The notes under the pieces: generated by a model
Told to the model about the DNA's origin: nothing
The model's database searches: none
Seen by the model: only the letters and a program-made list of their open reading frames with translations
Assembly (NCBI GenBank): GCA_002379855.1
Contig: DFUX01000062.1
Coordinates: 9,136 to 15,847, forward strand
Direction of reading: 5' to 3'
DNA from: Cloacimonetes bacterium UBA4175
GTDB taxonomy: Bacteria; Cloacimonadota; Cloacimonadia; Cloacimonadales; Cloacimonadaceae
DNA length: 6,712 nucleotides
Translations under genes and position numbers: made by a program
Part shown: positions 1-6,249 of the stretch, in pieces
Position numbering within the stretch: position 1 is the first letter of the stretch
How the letters are laid out: each line of letters begins with the position of its first letter

Positions 1-6
1 CTTGGC

Positions 7-71
7 ACTGGATCCCGGGTTAGACGGTTCACGCAGATATACGCGGATAAAAGGCGCAGATTGCCGCGGAT
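7..71. repeat. Short intergenic repeats: GGATCCCGG motif plus four CGC(A/G)GAT units
   Basis: The 12-base motif at 7-18 (ACTGGATCCCGG) recurs exactly at 159-170. It is followed by four copies of the heptamer CGC(A/G)GAT at 32-38, 42-48, 55-61 and 65-71, alternating A and G forms, with starts 10, 13 and 10 bases apart. No gene is seen here. Such degenerate CGCAGAT/CGCGGAT strings occur as dispersed intergenic filler in some FCB-superphylum genomes; that comparison is from memory. Function is unknown, and the motif at 7-18 may be the edge of an element that starts left of the window. Confidence 0.55.
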
Positions 72-158
72 TGATGTGATACAGGTTCAGGATTTGCCCT
101 TATTTTGTTCTTTTAATTCGTGTTAATTAGTGTAATGCGTGGATGATTATTCTAAAAG

Positions 159-233
159 ACTGGATCCCGGCTCAATCCACCCCACCAAACCGCTGCGCGC
201 TTTGGCGGGGACCCCGGAAGGCCGGGATGACAC
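159..233. repeat. Nested hairpin intergenic repeat element
   Basis: The element opens with ACTGGATCCCGG and closes with CCGGGATGACAC. The outer arms ATCCCGGC (164-171) and GCCGGGAT (221-228) are perfect inverted repeats. Inside them, bases 180-193 pair with 197-210 as a stem of 12 pairs with two mismatches and a three-base loop (194-196). The last 22 bases (212-233) match the reverse complement of 6691-6712 at 19 of 22 positions, so this is a multi-copy family. It resembles REP- or MITE-like palindromic intergenic repeats. No protein is supported across it. Confidence 0.7.
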
Positions 234-265
234 AGAATATAGCTTGGTGGACTTGTTTCGTGGGA

Positions 266-300
266 ACCTTTCCACCTTTCCACCTCAAAAACACCTTTCC
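266..300. repeat. ACCTTTCC octamer repeats
   Basis: Exact copies of ACCTTTCC lie at 266-273, 274-281 and 293-300, with a partial copy (ACCT) at 282-285. The first two are in tandem. The array is short and pyrimidine-rich and lies in sequence without a convincing gene. It may be simple-sequence drift or part of the surrounding dispersed repeat. No function can be assigned. Confidence 0.5.
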
Positions 301-355
301 ACGTCCTCATCGTAGCACCTATATATATGGGGGCCGCGTTTACAATAACTGGCTC

Positions 356-410
356 GCCGGGGGTCTTCCGGCAGTCATCCTTAACCCGGTGAGGGATGAC
401 CTAAGGATGA
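356..410. repeat. Cluster of alternative hairpins, probably a decayed copy of the GGGATGAC repeat
   Basis: GCCGG (356-360) pairs with CCGGC (368-372) around a seven-base loop. GTCATCC (374-380) can pair with GGATGAC (394-400), or the overlapping TCATCCTTA (375-383) can pair perfectly over nine bases with TAAGGATGA (402-410), so two folds exclude each other. GGGATGAC at 393-400 repeats the 3' end of the 159-233 element (224-231). The best reading is a diverged relative of that element; a structured RNA is a weaker alternative. Confidence 0.45.
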
Positions 411-433
411 TGGCGCCAAAGCCAGTCGCAGCA

Positions 434-575
434 AGGGACGGAGCTATGAAGGGAAAACGGGATAATTGGTATTTTATTTTGTTTGACGCAAGTATGGCGG
501 GGAGGATTTTACGCCGAAATAGGGATGGGGGAAGGCAGGTTTTTCCATCCTTATTCAGTGACGCTTTCCGTCCCT
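434..575. other. Gene-free stretch with long-range inverted repeat and internal hairpin
   Basis: AGGGACGGA (434-442) and TCCGTCCCT (567-575) are a perfect nine-base inverted repeat enclosing 124 bases. Inside it, 523-533 can pair with 540-550 as an 11-pair stem including three G-U pairs and a six-base loop. The only plus-strand frame through it (ATG at 446, stop at 638-640, 64 codons) shows no recognisable domain. The rest of the interval up to 706 shows nothing else I can name apart from a weak CATCTT/AAGATG pair at 620-644. It could be repeat remnants, or part of an untranslated RNA ending at the terminator at 707-728. Confidence 0.3.
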
Positions 576-706
576 GTCTCTTGTGTGGGGCGGCACTTTG
601 CGCCTGCCATCCTGCGTCCCATCTTCCAGCCCTAAGGTAAGATGCGCCGTGAGTAACGCGTTGTTCTGAATTATTCGGTTATCTTCCGTTAACAAACCTC
701 TTTCTC

Positions 707-728
707 AGGCTGAAAGAAAGCCTTTTTT
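707..728 (+). terminator. Intrinsic terminator upstream of the operon
   Basis: AGGCT (707-711) and AGCCT (719-723) form a five-pair stem around a seven-base loop, followed directly by an uninterrupted T run (723-728). This is the classic rho-independent form on the plus strand, although the stem is short. No plus-strand gene clearly ends just upstream, so it may end transcripts reading in from left of the window, end a small untranslated RNA, or insulate the operon promoter that begins two bases later. Confidence 0.55.
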
Positions 729-729
729 G

Positions 730-758
730 TTGACATGAATTCAGCCGCTAAATGCAAT
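730..758 (+). promoter_or_regulatory. Candidate sigma-70-type promoter for the adaptor/Gld operon
   Basis: TTGACA (730-735) is a perfect -35 consensus, and 17 bases later TGCAAT (753-758) matches four of six positions of TATAAT. Transcription would start near 765, giving a leader of roughly 35 bases before the ATG at 799. The -35 box directly follows the T run of the preceding terminator. The chosen -10 is imperfect, and the true box could be shifted by a base or two. Housekeeping sigma factors of some FCB phyla use other motifs, so this call is moderate. Confidence 0.5.
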
Positions 759-798
759 GTCCGAAACACCACTTTCGCCAAGGAAGGGGACAAACTTT

Positions 799-1953
799 AT
801 GAAAAAGAAATGGAGAATTATAATCGGGATCGCGGTTGCGCTGATCCTGCTGGTGCTGGGTCTGCGCGCCTGCGGCAAGGCGGGCGGCAAGAAAATGGCT
901 CAAGACGCTGCCCCGCAGTCCTATACGGTGGCTCGGGGAGACATTGTCACCAAGATCGAGATCACCGGTGAGGTGCAGCCCAAAACAGTGGTTGCCCTGA
1001 AATCCAAGGTCTCGGGCAAGATCGTGAAACTCTATGCCGACGAAAACGACTATGTTAGCCAGGGACAGAAGATTGCGGATATCGAGCCGGACTACAATCA
1101 GGCCAATACCCTGTTCAGCACCAAAGCCCAGCTCAGCCGCGCCGAAATGCGCCTGAGAAACGCGCGCAAGGATCTGGAGGACAAGCGGGTGCTGCTGGCC
1201 AAGGACTACATCTCCCGCGAGGCCTTCCAGGCCGCGGAAGACGAACTTAGCTCCGCCCAGATCGACCATCAGCAGGCGCAATCGCAGTATGAGATGATCA
1301 AGGATATGGACGTGCCCGGCAAGGTGATCCACGTGTATGCCACCTCTTCCGGCGTGGTGATCGAGCGCAAGGTCAACGAAGGCGAGATGGTGCAATCCAG
1401 CCTTGGCAGCTTTGGCGAGGGCACGGTGCTGATGAAGATCGCCGACCTGGCCCAGATGACCGTCGCCAGCAAGATCAACGAGGTGGATATCGCCAAATTC
1501 AGGTTGGGACAGGAAGCCACCATCAAGCTGGACGCCCTGCCCTATGAGGAATACAGCGGCCGCATCGTGAAGATCGCCCCCTCGGCGGTCGTCGAAAACA
1601 ACGCCAAGGTCTTCCCGGTGGAGATCAGCATCGATGCCAGCGGCGCCAAAGCCAAGCCGGGCATGACGGCGGTGGTCACGATTATCGGCGAATCGCGCCT
1701 CGATGTGCTGGTGATCCCCATCCGCGCTGTGTTTACCGACGACAAGGGGCAGGACATCGTGTATATGCTGCCCAAGACCGCCGTCAAAGCGCAAAAGGAC
1801 GCTCCCGAACAGGAGCCGTTGCCCACGCCTCTGCAACTTGGCGCCAACGACCTGCAGCAGGTGGAGGTGCTTTCCGGCCTGAAGGAAGGCGACAGGATTT
1901 CACTCACGGAGCCGGGATCGGCCAAGAACAACATGATGTTTATGGGAATGTAA
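799..1953 (+). CDS. Periplasmic adaptor (membrane fusion protein), MacA/HlyD type
   Basis: This 384-residue protein should bridge an inner-membrane exporter to an outer-membrane channel. One membrane segment (about 7-22) anchors it, with the bulk in the periplasm. Lipoyl-like half-domains at about 64-97 (VSGKI, then VSQGQ) and 176-215 (SGVVIERKVNEGEMV) flank an alpha-helical hairpin at about 99-168. A beta-barrel follows (NEVDIAKFRLGQ at 227-238, through about 305), then a membrane-proximal domain with ending GLKEGDRISL. The hairpin tip LLAKDYIS (132-139) keeps the Leu and Ser of the RLS motif used by AcrA/MacA to dock TolC; the Arg position is Asp128, with Lys-Arg next to it. I chose ATG 799 because AGGAAGGGG (781-789) sits nine bases upstream; the earlier in-frame ATG at 757 overlaps the promoter and lacks a site. 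Cys25 makes only a poor lipobox (LRAC). It is the first gene of the operon, ten bases before the ATPase gene. Confidence 0.9.
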   Translation: MKKKWRIIIGIAVALILLVLGLRACGKAGGKKMAQDAAPQSYTVARGDIVTKIEITGEVQPKTVVALKSKVSGKIVKLYADENDYVSQGQKIADIEPDYNQANTLFSTKAQLSRAEMRLRNARKDLEDKRVLLAKDYISREAFQAAEDELSSAQIDHQQAQSQYEMIKDMDVPGKVIHVYATSSGVVIERKVNEGEMVQSSLGSFGEGTVLMKIADLAQMTVASKINEVDIAKFRLGQEATIKLDALPYEEYSGRIVKIAPSAVVENNAKVFPVEISIDASGAKAKPGMTAVVTIIGESRLDVLVIPIRAVFTDDKGQDIVYMLPKTAVKAQKDAPEQEPLPTPLQLGANDLQQVEVLSGLKEGDRISLTEPGSAKNNMMFMGM

Positions 1954-1963
1954 AGGTATAAGT

Positions 1964-3013
1964 ATGATAGAGATCAAGAACCTCTCGCGCAGCTTTGGCG
2001 AGCTCAGAGCTGTGGACGGGATAAGCTTCCGGGTGGAACCCGGCGAGATCGTGGGCTTTTTGGGGCCCAACGGTGCCGGTAAAACCACCACCATGCGCAT
2101 GATGACCGGCTATCTGCAACCGAGCGGGGGTGAGATCGAGCTGGATGGCGAAAGCATCTTTGCCGACCCCCTCTCCGCCAATGCCCGCATCGGCTATCTG
2201 CCCGAGCAGAATCCGCTCTATGCCGATATGGACGTGGAGGAGTTCCTCGTCTATATGGGACGCCTGCGCAGGCTGGGCAAGGAACAACTGTCCGGCCGGC
2301 TGGACTACGTGCGTGACAAATGCGGCCTGCAGGATGTGTGGAGGCAAAGGATCGGCACCCTCTCCAAAGGCTTCCGGCAGAGAACCGGCCTGGCTCAGGC
2401 CATCCTCCACGATCCCGAGGTGCTGATCCTGGACGAACCCACCAGCGGGCTCGATCCCAACCAGATACTGGAGATTCGCGAGCTGATCCGCGAACTTGGC
2501 AAAGCCAAGACAGTCCTGCTTTCCAGCCACATCATGCAGGAGGTGCAGGCGCTCTGCGACCGGGTAGTGATCATCAACGCCGGACGGATAATTGTGGACG
2601 ACGCCATCGACAATCTGGGCTCCTACATCGAAGGCTACAACCGCGTGGTGCTGGAAGTGGAGGCCGTGGAACCGGATTTTTCGCCCTGGCTGGAACAACA
2701 GACCGATGTGGAACTGGACGCCTCGCAGCAGGAGGAAGGCGTTACCACCCTGGAATTCCTCTGCCCGCCGGATGCCGATATCCGCAAAGACCTGTCTTCC
2801 TACGCGGTTTCCCAGGGCTGGCAGATTCTGAGCATCTATCTGGAAAAGCAAAGCCTGGAAAGCATCTTCCACGAGCTTACTTCCGAGACGCGGGAGGCGA
2901 TGGAGGAACTGGCGGAAGAGGAATTGCAACCGCAGGCTAAGGACGCGGAAGGCCCCGCGCCGGAGGATACGGCTGCGGACACGCCGGAAGACAGCGAGGA
3001 GGAAGACAGATGA
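1964..3013 (+). CDS. gldA-like: ABC transporter ATP-binding protein, GldA-like
   Basis: This is the cytoplasmic ATPase that should power the permease encoded next. All core motifs are intact: Walker A GPNGAGKT (34-41), Q-loop Gln82, signature LSKGFRQR (133-140), Walker B VLILDEP (153-159) with catalytic Glu158, D-loop SGLD (161-164) and switch His189. The signature region, with RQRTGLAQAILHDPEVLILDEP and LDPNQILEIR around it, is typical of GldA and its relatives in ABC-2 exporters. The family normally ends near the ESIFHELT block (299-306); here a further tail of over 40 residues, about 40 percent Asp/Glu with Pro and Ala, runs to residue 349 and is probably disordered. AAAGG (1952-1956) lies seven bases before the ATG. 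The stop overlaps the permease start (ATGA), suggesting coupled translation. Involvement in gliding is not implied; the family also serves other exports. Confidence 0.93.
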   Translation: MIEIKNLSRSFGELRAVDGISFRVEPGEIVGFLGPNGAGKTTTMRMMTGYLQPSGGEIELDGESIFADPLSANARIGYLPEQNPLYADMDVEEFLVYMGRLRRLGKEQLSGRLDYVRDKCGLQDVWRQRIGTLSKGFRQRTGLAQAILHDPEVLILDEPTSGLDPNQILEIRELIRELGKAKTVLLSSHIMQEVQALCDRVVIINAGRIIVDDAIDNLGSYIEGYNRVVLEVEAVEPDFSPWLEQQTDVELDASQQEEGVTTLEFLCPPDADIRKDLSSYAVSQGWQILSIYLEKQSLESIFHELTSETREAMEELAEEELQPQAKDAEGPAPEDTAADTPEDSEEEDR

Positions 3014-3732
3014 ACCCCGCCCTCACCATCGCCCGCAAAGAATATCAGCTTGCCATGCGCAACCTGAGCACTTACATCGTTTTGGGCATTTTCCTGATCT
3101 TTACCGGATTCTATTTTGGCAACACCGCCTTCAAGGTCGGCCTTGCAGAGCTGAGGGGGATTTTTGGCTTTATGCACACCCTCTTCCTCTTTTTTATCCC
3201 CGCCCTCACCATGGGGAGCATCACCCGGGAGCGTCACAGCGGCACCCTGGAACTGATCTCCACGCTGCCCATACGGCGCGGGCACATCATCTGGGGCAAG
3301 TTCCTGGCGGCTTTCGGCCTGCTCAAGACCGTGCTGCTGCTCAGCCTTGTCTATCCTGTGCTGGTGCTGCTTTTTGGCAGTGGCTTCGACATCGGGGCTG
3401 CAATCAGCGGTTACCTCGGCCTGCTCTGCGCCGGCGCTGCCTACATCGCCATCGGCATCTTTGCCAGCAGCCTGTCCGACAACCAGGTGCTGGCATTCAT
3501 CCTGGGCCTTGCCATCTCCGCCGTGTTCTATCTGCTTGGGCATCTGGGCAGCATCCTCTCCTCCACCCTTTTCACGCGGCTGGAATTCTTTGGCTTCGAC
3601 TACCATCTGCAGAGCTTTTTCAAAGGTGTGATCGACACCCGCGACCTGCTCTATTTCGCCGTTGTGGCTTACATCTTTGCCTTGCTGGCGCAGATGCGTC
3701 TGCAGGCTCAAAACCTTGCCCAGGAGAAGTGA
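3010..3732 (+). CDS. gldF-like: ABC-2 type permease, GldF-like
   Basis: This 240-residue inner-membrane protein should form the transmembrane part of the exporter, probably as a dimer since no second permease gene is present. About six hydrophobic segments are visible (near 20-40, 50-71, 99-122, 130-152, 159-183 and 213-232). The short cytoplasmic motif RERHSGTLELISTLPI (73-88) is the hallmark coupling region of ABC-2 permeases. SSLSDNQVLAF (153-163) and FDYHLQSFFKGVIDTRDLLYF (196-216) match blocks that I associate with GldF. Length is normal for the family. The ribosome site GAGGAGG (2996-3002) is strong and lies within the end of the ATPase gene, seven bases from the ATG. The cargo cannot be read from the sequence. 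Confidence 0.92.
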   Translation: MNPALTIARKEYQLAMRNLSTYIVLGIFLIFTGFYFGNTAFKVGLAELRGIFGFMHTLFLFFIPALTMGSITRERHSGTLELISTLPIRRGHIIWGKFLAAFGLLKTVLLLSLVYPVLVLLFGSGFDIGAAISGYLGLLCAGAAYIAIGIFASSLSDNQVLAFILGLAISAVFYLLGHLGSILSSTLFTRLEFFGFDYHLQSFFKGVIDTRDLLYFAVVAYIFALLAQMRLQAQNLAQEK

Positions 3733-3733
3733 C

Positions 3734-5305
3734 ATGGCTCAAAGATCGCAAATATTCAGTTCCTACCTGCTGCGCGTGGCCATCGCCGTGATGGTCTTGC
3801 TGGTGGGGGGCTTGCTCTACCTGCGCCAGGATGCGAGCCGCGACCGCGTCTATTCGCTCAGCAAGCACAGCCGCACCACTGTTCGCGCCCTCAAGGACAA
3901 GGTGCTGGTCAAGGTCTTCGCCTCGCGTCAGCTACCTCCGGAGTTCAGTAATCTGAACCGCGCCCTCAAAGACCTGCTGGAAGAGTTTCAACGCAATAGC
4001 CGCGGTAAGTTCCGCTATGAATACGCCCGCTTCGCCACCAATGAAGAGCTGTTGTCCCAGGCCAGCGCCAGTGGGATTCAGCCCTATGTGGCGCACATCC
4101 AGGAAAACGACGAACTGGTGAGCAAGGAAATTGTGCTGGGACTGGTGCTGGAAGGCGCGGGCAAGTCTCAGCCGATGGTGCTGATTCCCGGCATGGAAAG
4201 CCGCATGGAGTATCAGATCATGAAGGAGCTGAACAAGTTCGACGCCCGTCCCCTGCCTGATCTGACCATCTTCGCGGATTCCCTGAGCCTTATGTACCAG
4301 TATGCCAACAACCGCAACGAACTGGCCACCTTCATCTACGAACTGAGCCAGAACTATAATATCATCTACACCGATCTCAAGACCGCGCCCCGCTTCACTC
4401 CCGTGATGCTCTGCCTCGGCGTGGTGAGCGATCTGCAGCGTATCCAGCTCTACCATCTGGACCAGTATCTGATGCAGGGCGGGCAGATCGTGATGACCCA
4501 GGACCGCGCTTATGTCTATTCCAACAACTACGGCACCGCCGTGGTGGAGACCGAGAGCAACCTCTTTAAGCTGCTGGACCACTATGGCATCCACATCCAT
4601 AACAACCTGGCGCTGGACCGCGAGTGCGAGATACGTAAGGGAGCGGGATTGGGCACCCAGGCGCCTTATCCCTTCATCCCCATGATCCGCGGTAACCCGA
4701 AGCTGGATTATACCCGCGGCTTTGACAGCATCTATCACTTCCTGGCTTCGGAGGTCACGCTGCTGCCGGGCGCAAGGCTCAAATATAGCCCCGTGCTGCA
4801 GACCTCAGATCACTCCAACCGCCTGCTGGGCCCCGTGTTTCAGGTGGAGGAATCCATCAACCGCGGACTGGAGCCGGGATATCTGAACCAGCCTCCCATC
4901 ACCGTGGCGGCGGAGTTTTCCGGCCAGTTCAACAGCTTTTTCACCGAGGCCCTCACCGATTCCACCTTCCATGCCTCGACGGACAAGGCGCGCGTCATCC
5001 TCTTCGGCGACAGCGAACTGCCTCTGGATTTCGGAGCGGGCGCTTATGTGGTGCTGAACGCAGTGGATCACCTGCTCGGCAGGAAGGAGGCCATCGAGCT
5101 GCGCTCCCGCAACCTCCGTCCCTCGCTGCTGAGTACGGGCGTCTTCATGGAACGCTTCAAGATCAATCCCTCCGATCCGGACAGGACTTCCGCCATGCTC
5201 AAAACCTGGTTCAAACTGGGTTCCATCCTTGGCCCGCTGGCGCTGCTGCTCCTGATTGGCGCGGGGGTGGCCATTCATCGCAAGGTCAGGAAGGTGGAGG
5301 CATGA
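3734..5305 (+). CDS. gldG-like: GldG-like ABC transporter auxiliary protein
   Basis: This 523-residue protein belongs to the GldG/ABC_transp_aux group, accessory proteins that go with GldA/GldF-type transporters. It has an N-terminal membrane segment (about 12-30), a large domain probably in the periplasm, and a C-terminal segment (about 497-515) followed by a basic end (HRKVRK). Family blocks visible in order: YSLS (40-43), LDQYLMQGGQIVM (242-254), LLDHYGI (280-286), PYPFIPMI (311-318), VLQTSDHS (354-361), ITVAAEFSGQFNSFF (389-403), RVILFGDSELP (420-430) and YVVLNAVDHLLG (438-449). The frame is open from 3662, but ATG 3734 is preferred: AGGAGA (3722-3727) is six bases upstream, it starts one base after the permease stop, and it puts the membrane segment at the N-terminus. 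Its biochemical role is not settled in the family; substrate handling or scaffolding is the usual guess. Confidence 0.9.
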   Translation: MAQRSQIFSSYLLRVAIAVMVLLVGGLLYLRQDASRDRVYSLSKHSRTTVRALKDKVLVKVFASRQLPPEFSNLNRALKDLLEEFQRNSRGKFRYEYARFATNEELLSQASASGIQPYVAHIQENDELVSKEIVLGLVLEGAGKSQPMVLIPGMESRMEYQIMKELNKFDARPLPDLTIFADSLSLMYQYANNRNELATFIYELSQNYNIIYTDLKTAPRFTPVMLCLGVVSDLQRIQLYHLDQYLMQGGQIVMTQDRAYVYSNNYGTAVVETESNLFKLLDHYGIHIHNNLALDRECEIRKGAGLGTQAPYPFIPMIRGNPKLDYTRGFDSIYHFLASEVTLLPGARLKYSPVLQTSDHSNRLLGPVFQVEESINRGLEPGYLNQPPITVAAEFSGQFNSFFTEALTDSTFHASTDKARVILFGDSELPLDFGAGAYVVLNAVDHLLGRKEAIELRSRNLRPSLLSTGVFMERFKINPSDPDRTSAMLKTWFKLGSILGPLALLLLIGAGVAIHRKVRKVEA

Positions 5306-6249
5306 AGCGCAGCCAGCTGATCCTGCTGTTCATCCTGTTGCTTCTTGTAGTGGGCTACATCTGGCTGCGTTCGCGTTCCCCGCGGGAAAGCCTCAAGCCG
5401 GTGTTCGCGGTGGATTCCCTGCATGTGGGGCGGATCGAGATTTCCCAAGGGGAAAGAAAGATCGTCTTCTCCAAAACCCCGCAAGGCTGGAAGATAAGCC
5501 AGCCCATCGACTGGGATGTGGAACCCGACCGCTTTGGCCTCTTCTTCCGTGACGTGATCAAGGGCAAATATGCCACCACCGTCATCGGAGAAGGCAGCGA
5601 AGCCGTCGCCAGCTATCAGTTGCAGGACTCCCTGGCCTTCTGGGTGAAGGTGTGGGATAGCAAAGACAGATTGCGGACGCAGGCGCTCTTTGCCAATCTG
5701 GGGCATCCTTTCGACTATTTCCGCTACGCGGGGCAGGACAAGGTCTATCAGATTCGCCAGAAAGTGGCCTCTGAATATCAGCCCGACCTGGCCTACTGGC
5801 GTAAGCCCAATGTGCTCAGCATTAGCCCCGACCGGCTTTTCCGTATCTCGGTGCGCCATCCCAAAAACAGCTACGTGCTCAGCCGCAACGCCGATCTCTG
5901 GCATTTCAAGGACAAGATCGCGGAGTTTGACGTGCCGCCCGGCAACGTGACCATGGCCAAAATCCAGAACATCCTCGCCAAACTGGATGCCTACAACGTC
6001 ATGCAGGGAGAGGAAGCTCCCGCGCTCCAGGATTTGGGCGATCCGGTCTGTGAGGTGGACATCCTGCTCACCGACAAAAGCCAGCGCCAGATCAGGTTTT
6101 ACAAGTATCAGGACAACTATCTGATGACCGTGGACAACCATCCGGATATGTATTTTGAGGTGATCTTCGACACCGTGTTCCGCTTCACCCGGCACGCCCC
6201 GCTCTTCAATGCCAGGGTGGGGGAGCTGCCCCCTAAAGGAGCCTTTTGA
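5302..6249 (+). CDS. DUF4340 domain protein, membrane-anchored
   Basis: This 315-residue protein has a clear N-terminal membrane anchor (about 6-22) after a short basic start (MKR) and an otherwise soluble body, so most of it is probably periplasmic. The pattern I40-I48 followed by KIVFSKTPQGWKISQPID (53-70) and then FDYFRYAGQDKVYQI (137-151) fits the DUF4340 family, often found beside GldG-type proteins in ABC-2 export loci. A second unit of similar design seems to lie at about 177-235 (RISVRHP, then LWHFKDK, then a helix), which suggests an internal duplication. The start overlaps the GldG stop (ATGA), with AAGG at 5291-5294 upstream. No catalytic residues can be identified. A structural or substrate-handling role in the exporter is inferred from context alone. 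Confidence 0.8.
   Translation: MKRSQLILLFILLLLVVGYIWLRSRSPRESLKPVFAVDSLHVGRIEISQGERKIVFSKTPQGWKISQPIDWDVEPDRFGLFFRDVIKGKYATTVIGEGSEAVASYQLQDSLAFWVKVWDSKDRLRTQALFANLGHPFDYFRYAGQDKVYQIRQKVASEYQPDLAYWRKPNVLSISPDRLFRISVRHPKNSYVLSRNADLWHFKDKIAEFDVPPGNVTMAKIQNILAKLDAYNVMQGEEAPALQDLGDPVCEVDILLTDKSQRQIRFYKYQDNYLMTVDNHPDMYFEVIFDTVFRFTRHAPLFNARVGELPPKGAF
6234..6248 (+). promoter_or_regulatory. Ribosome binding site deciding a TTG start
   Basis: TAAAGGAG (6234-6241) lies four bases before TTG at 6246-6248. The TTG shares bases with the TGA stop of the DUF4340 gene (TTTTGA). The next in-frame ATG corresponds to residue 33, and starting there would remove the first strand and helix of the acetyltransferase fold, so the TTG start is preferred. 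Termination and restart at the same site suggest translational coupling and a lowered yield of the last gene. Confidence 0.7.

Noticed and set aside
32..71. CRISPR array from the regularly spaced CGC(A/G)GAT units
   Set aside because: The units are seven bases long with three- to six-base gaps. There is no repeat-spacer structure and no cas gene.
143..640. Plus-strand open frame of 165 codons, or its inner start at 446 (64 codons)
   Set aside because: The long form starts inside or next to the dispersed hairpin repeat and runs through octamer repeats and hairpins. The translation has no domain-like pattern. The inner ATG has only AAGGG seven bases upstream, and the product is not recognisable.
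757..798. Earlier ATG for the adaptor gene
   Set aside because: It has no ribosome site and sits on the probable -10 box. It would also place a polar 14-residue stretch before the membrane anchor.
748..1836. Minus-strand open frame of 362 codons opposite the adaptor gene
   Set aside because: It lies entirely antisense to a clear adaptor gene. Its His-, Gly- and Leu-rich composition is what GC-rich codon usage gives on the opposite strand.
2320..2940. Plus-strand 206-codon frame inside the ATPase gene
   Set aside because: It is an out-of-frame, Arg/Gly/Pro-rich shadow of the ATPase, whose frame has every expected catalytic motif.
3662..3733. N-terminal extension of the GldG-like gene
   Set aside because: The extension overlaps the permease gene by 71 bases, lacks a ribosome site and reads as a Trp/Arg/Cys-rich shadow. 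ATG 3734 has a strong site.
1940..3735. Minus-strand open frames of 329 and 299 codons opposite the ATPase and permease genes
   Set aside because: They are antisense to genes with intact Walker and ABC-2 motifs. No family pattern is visible and the frames are explained by codon bias.
3932..6195. Minus-strand open frames of 268, 157 and 306 codons opposite the GldG and DUF4340 genes
   Set aside because: They show the same antisense pattern, with translations rich in His, Gln and Gly and without recognisable motifs.
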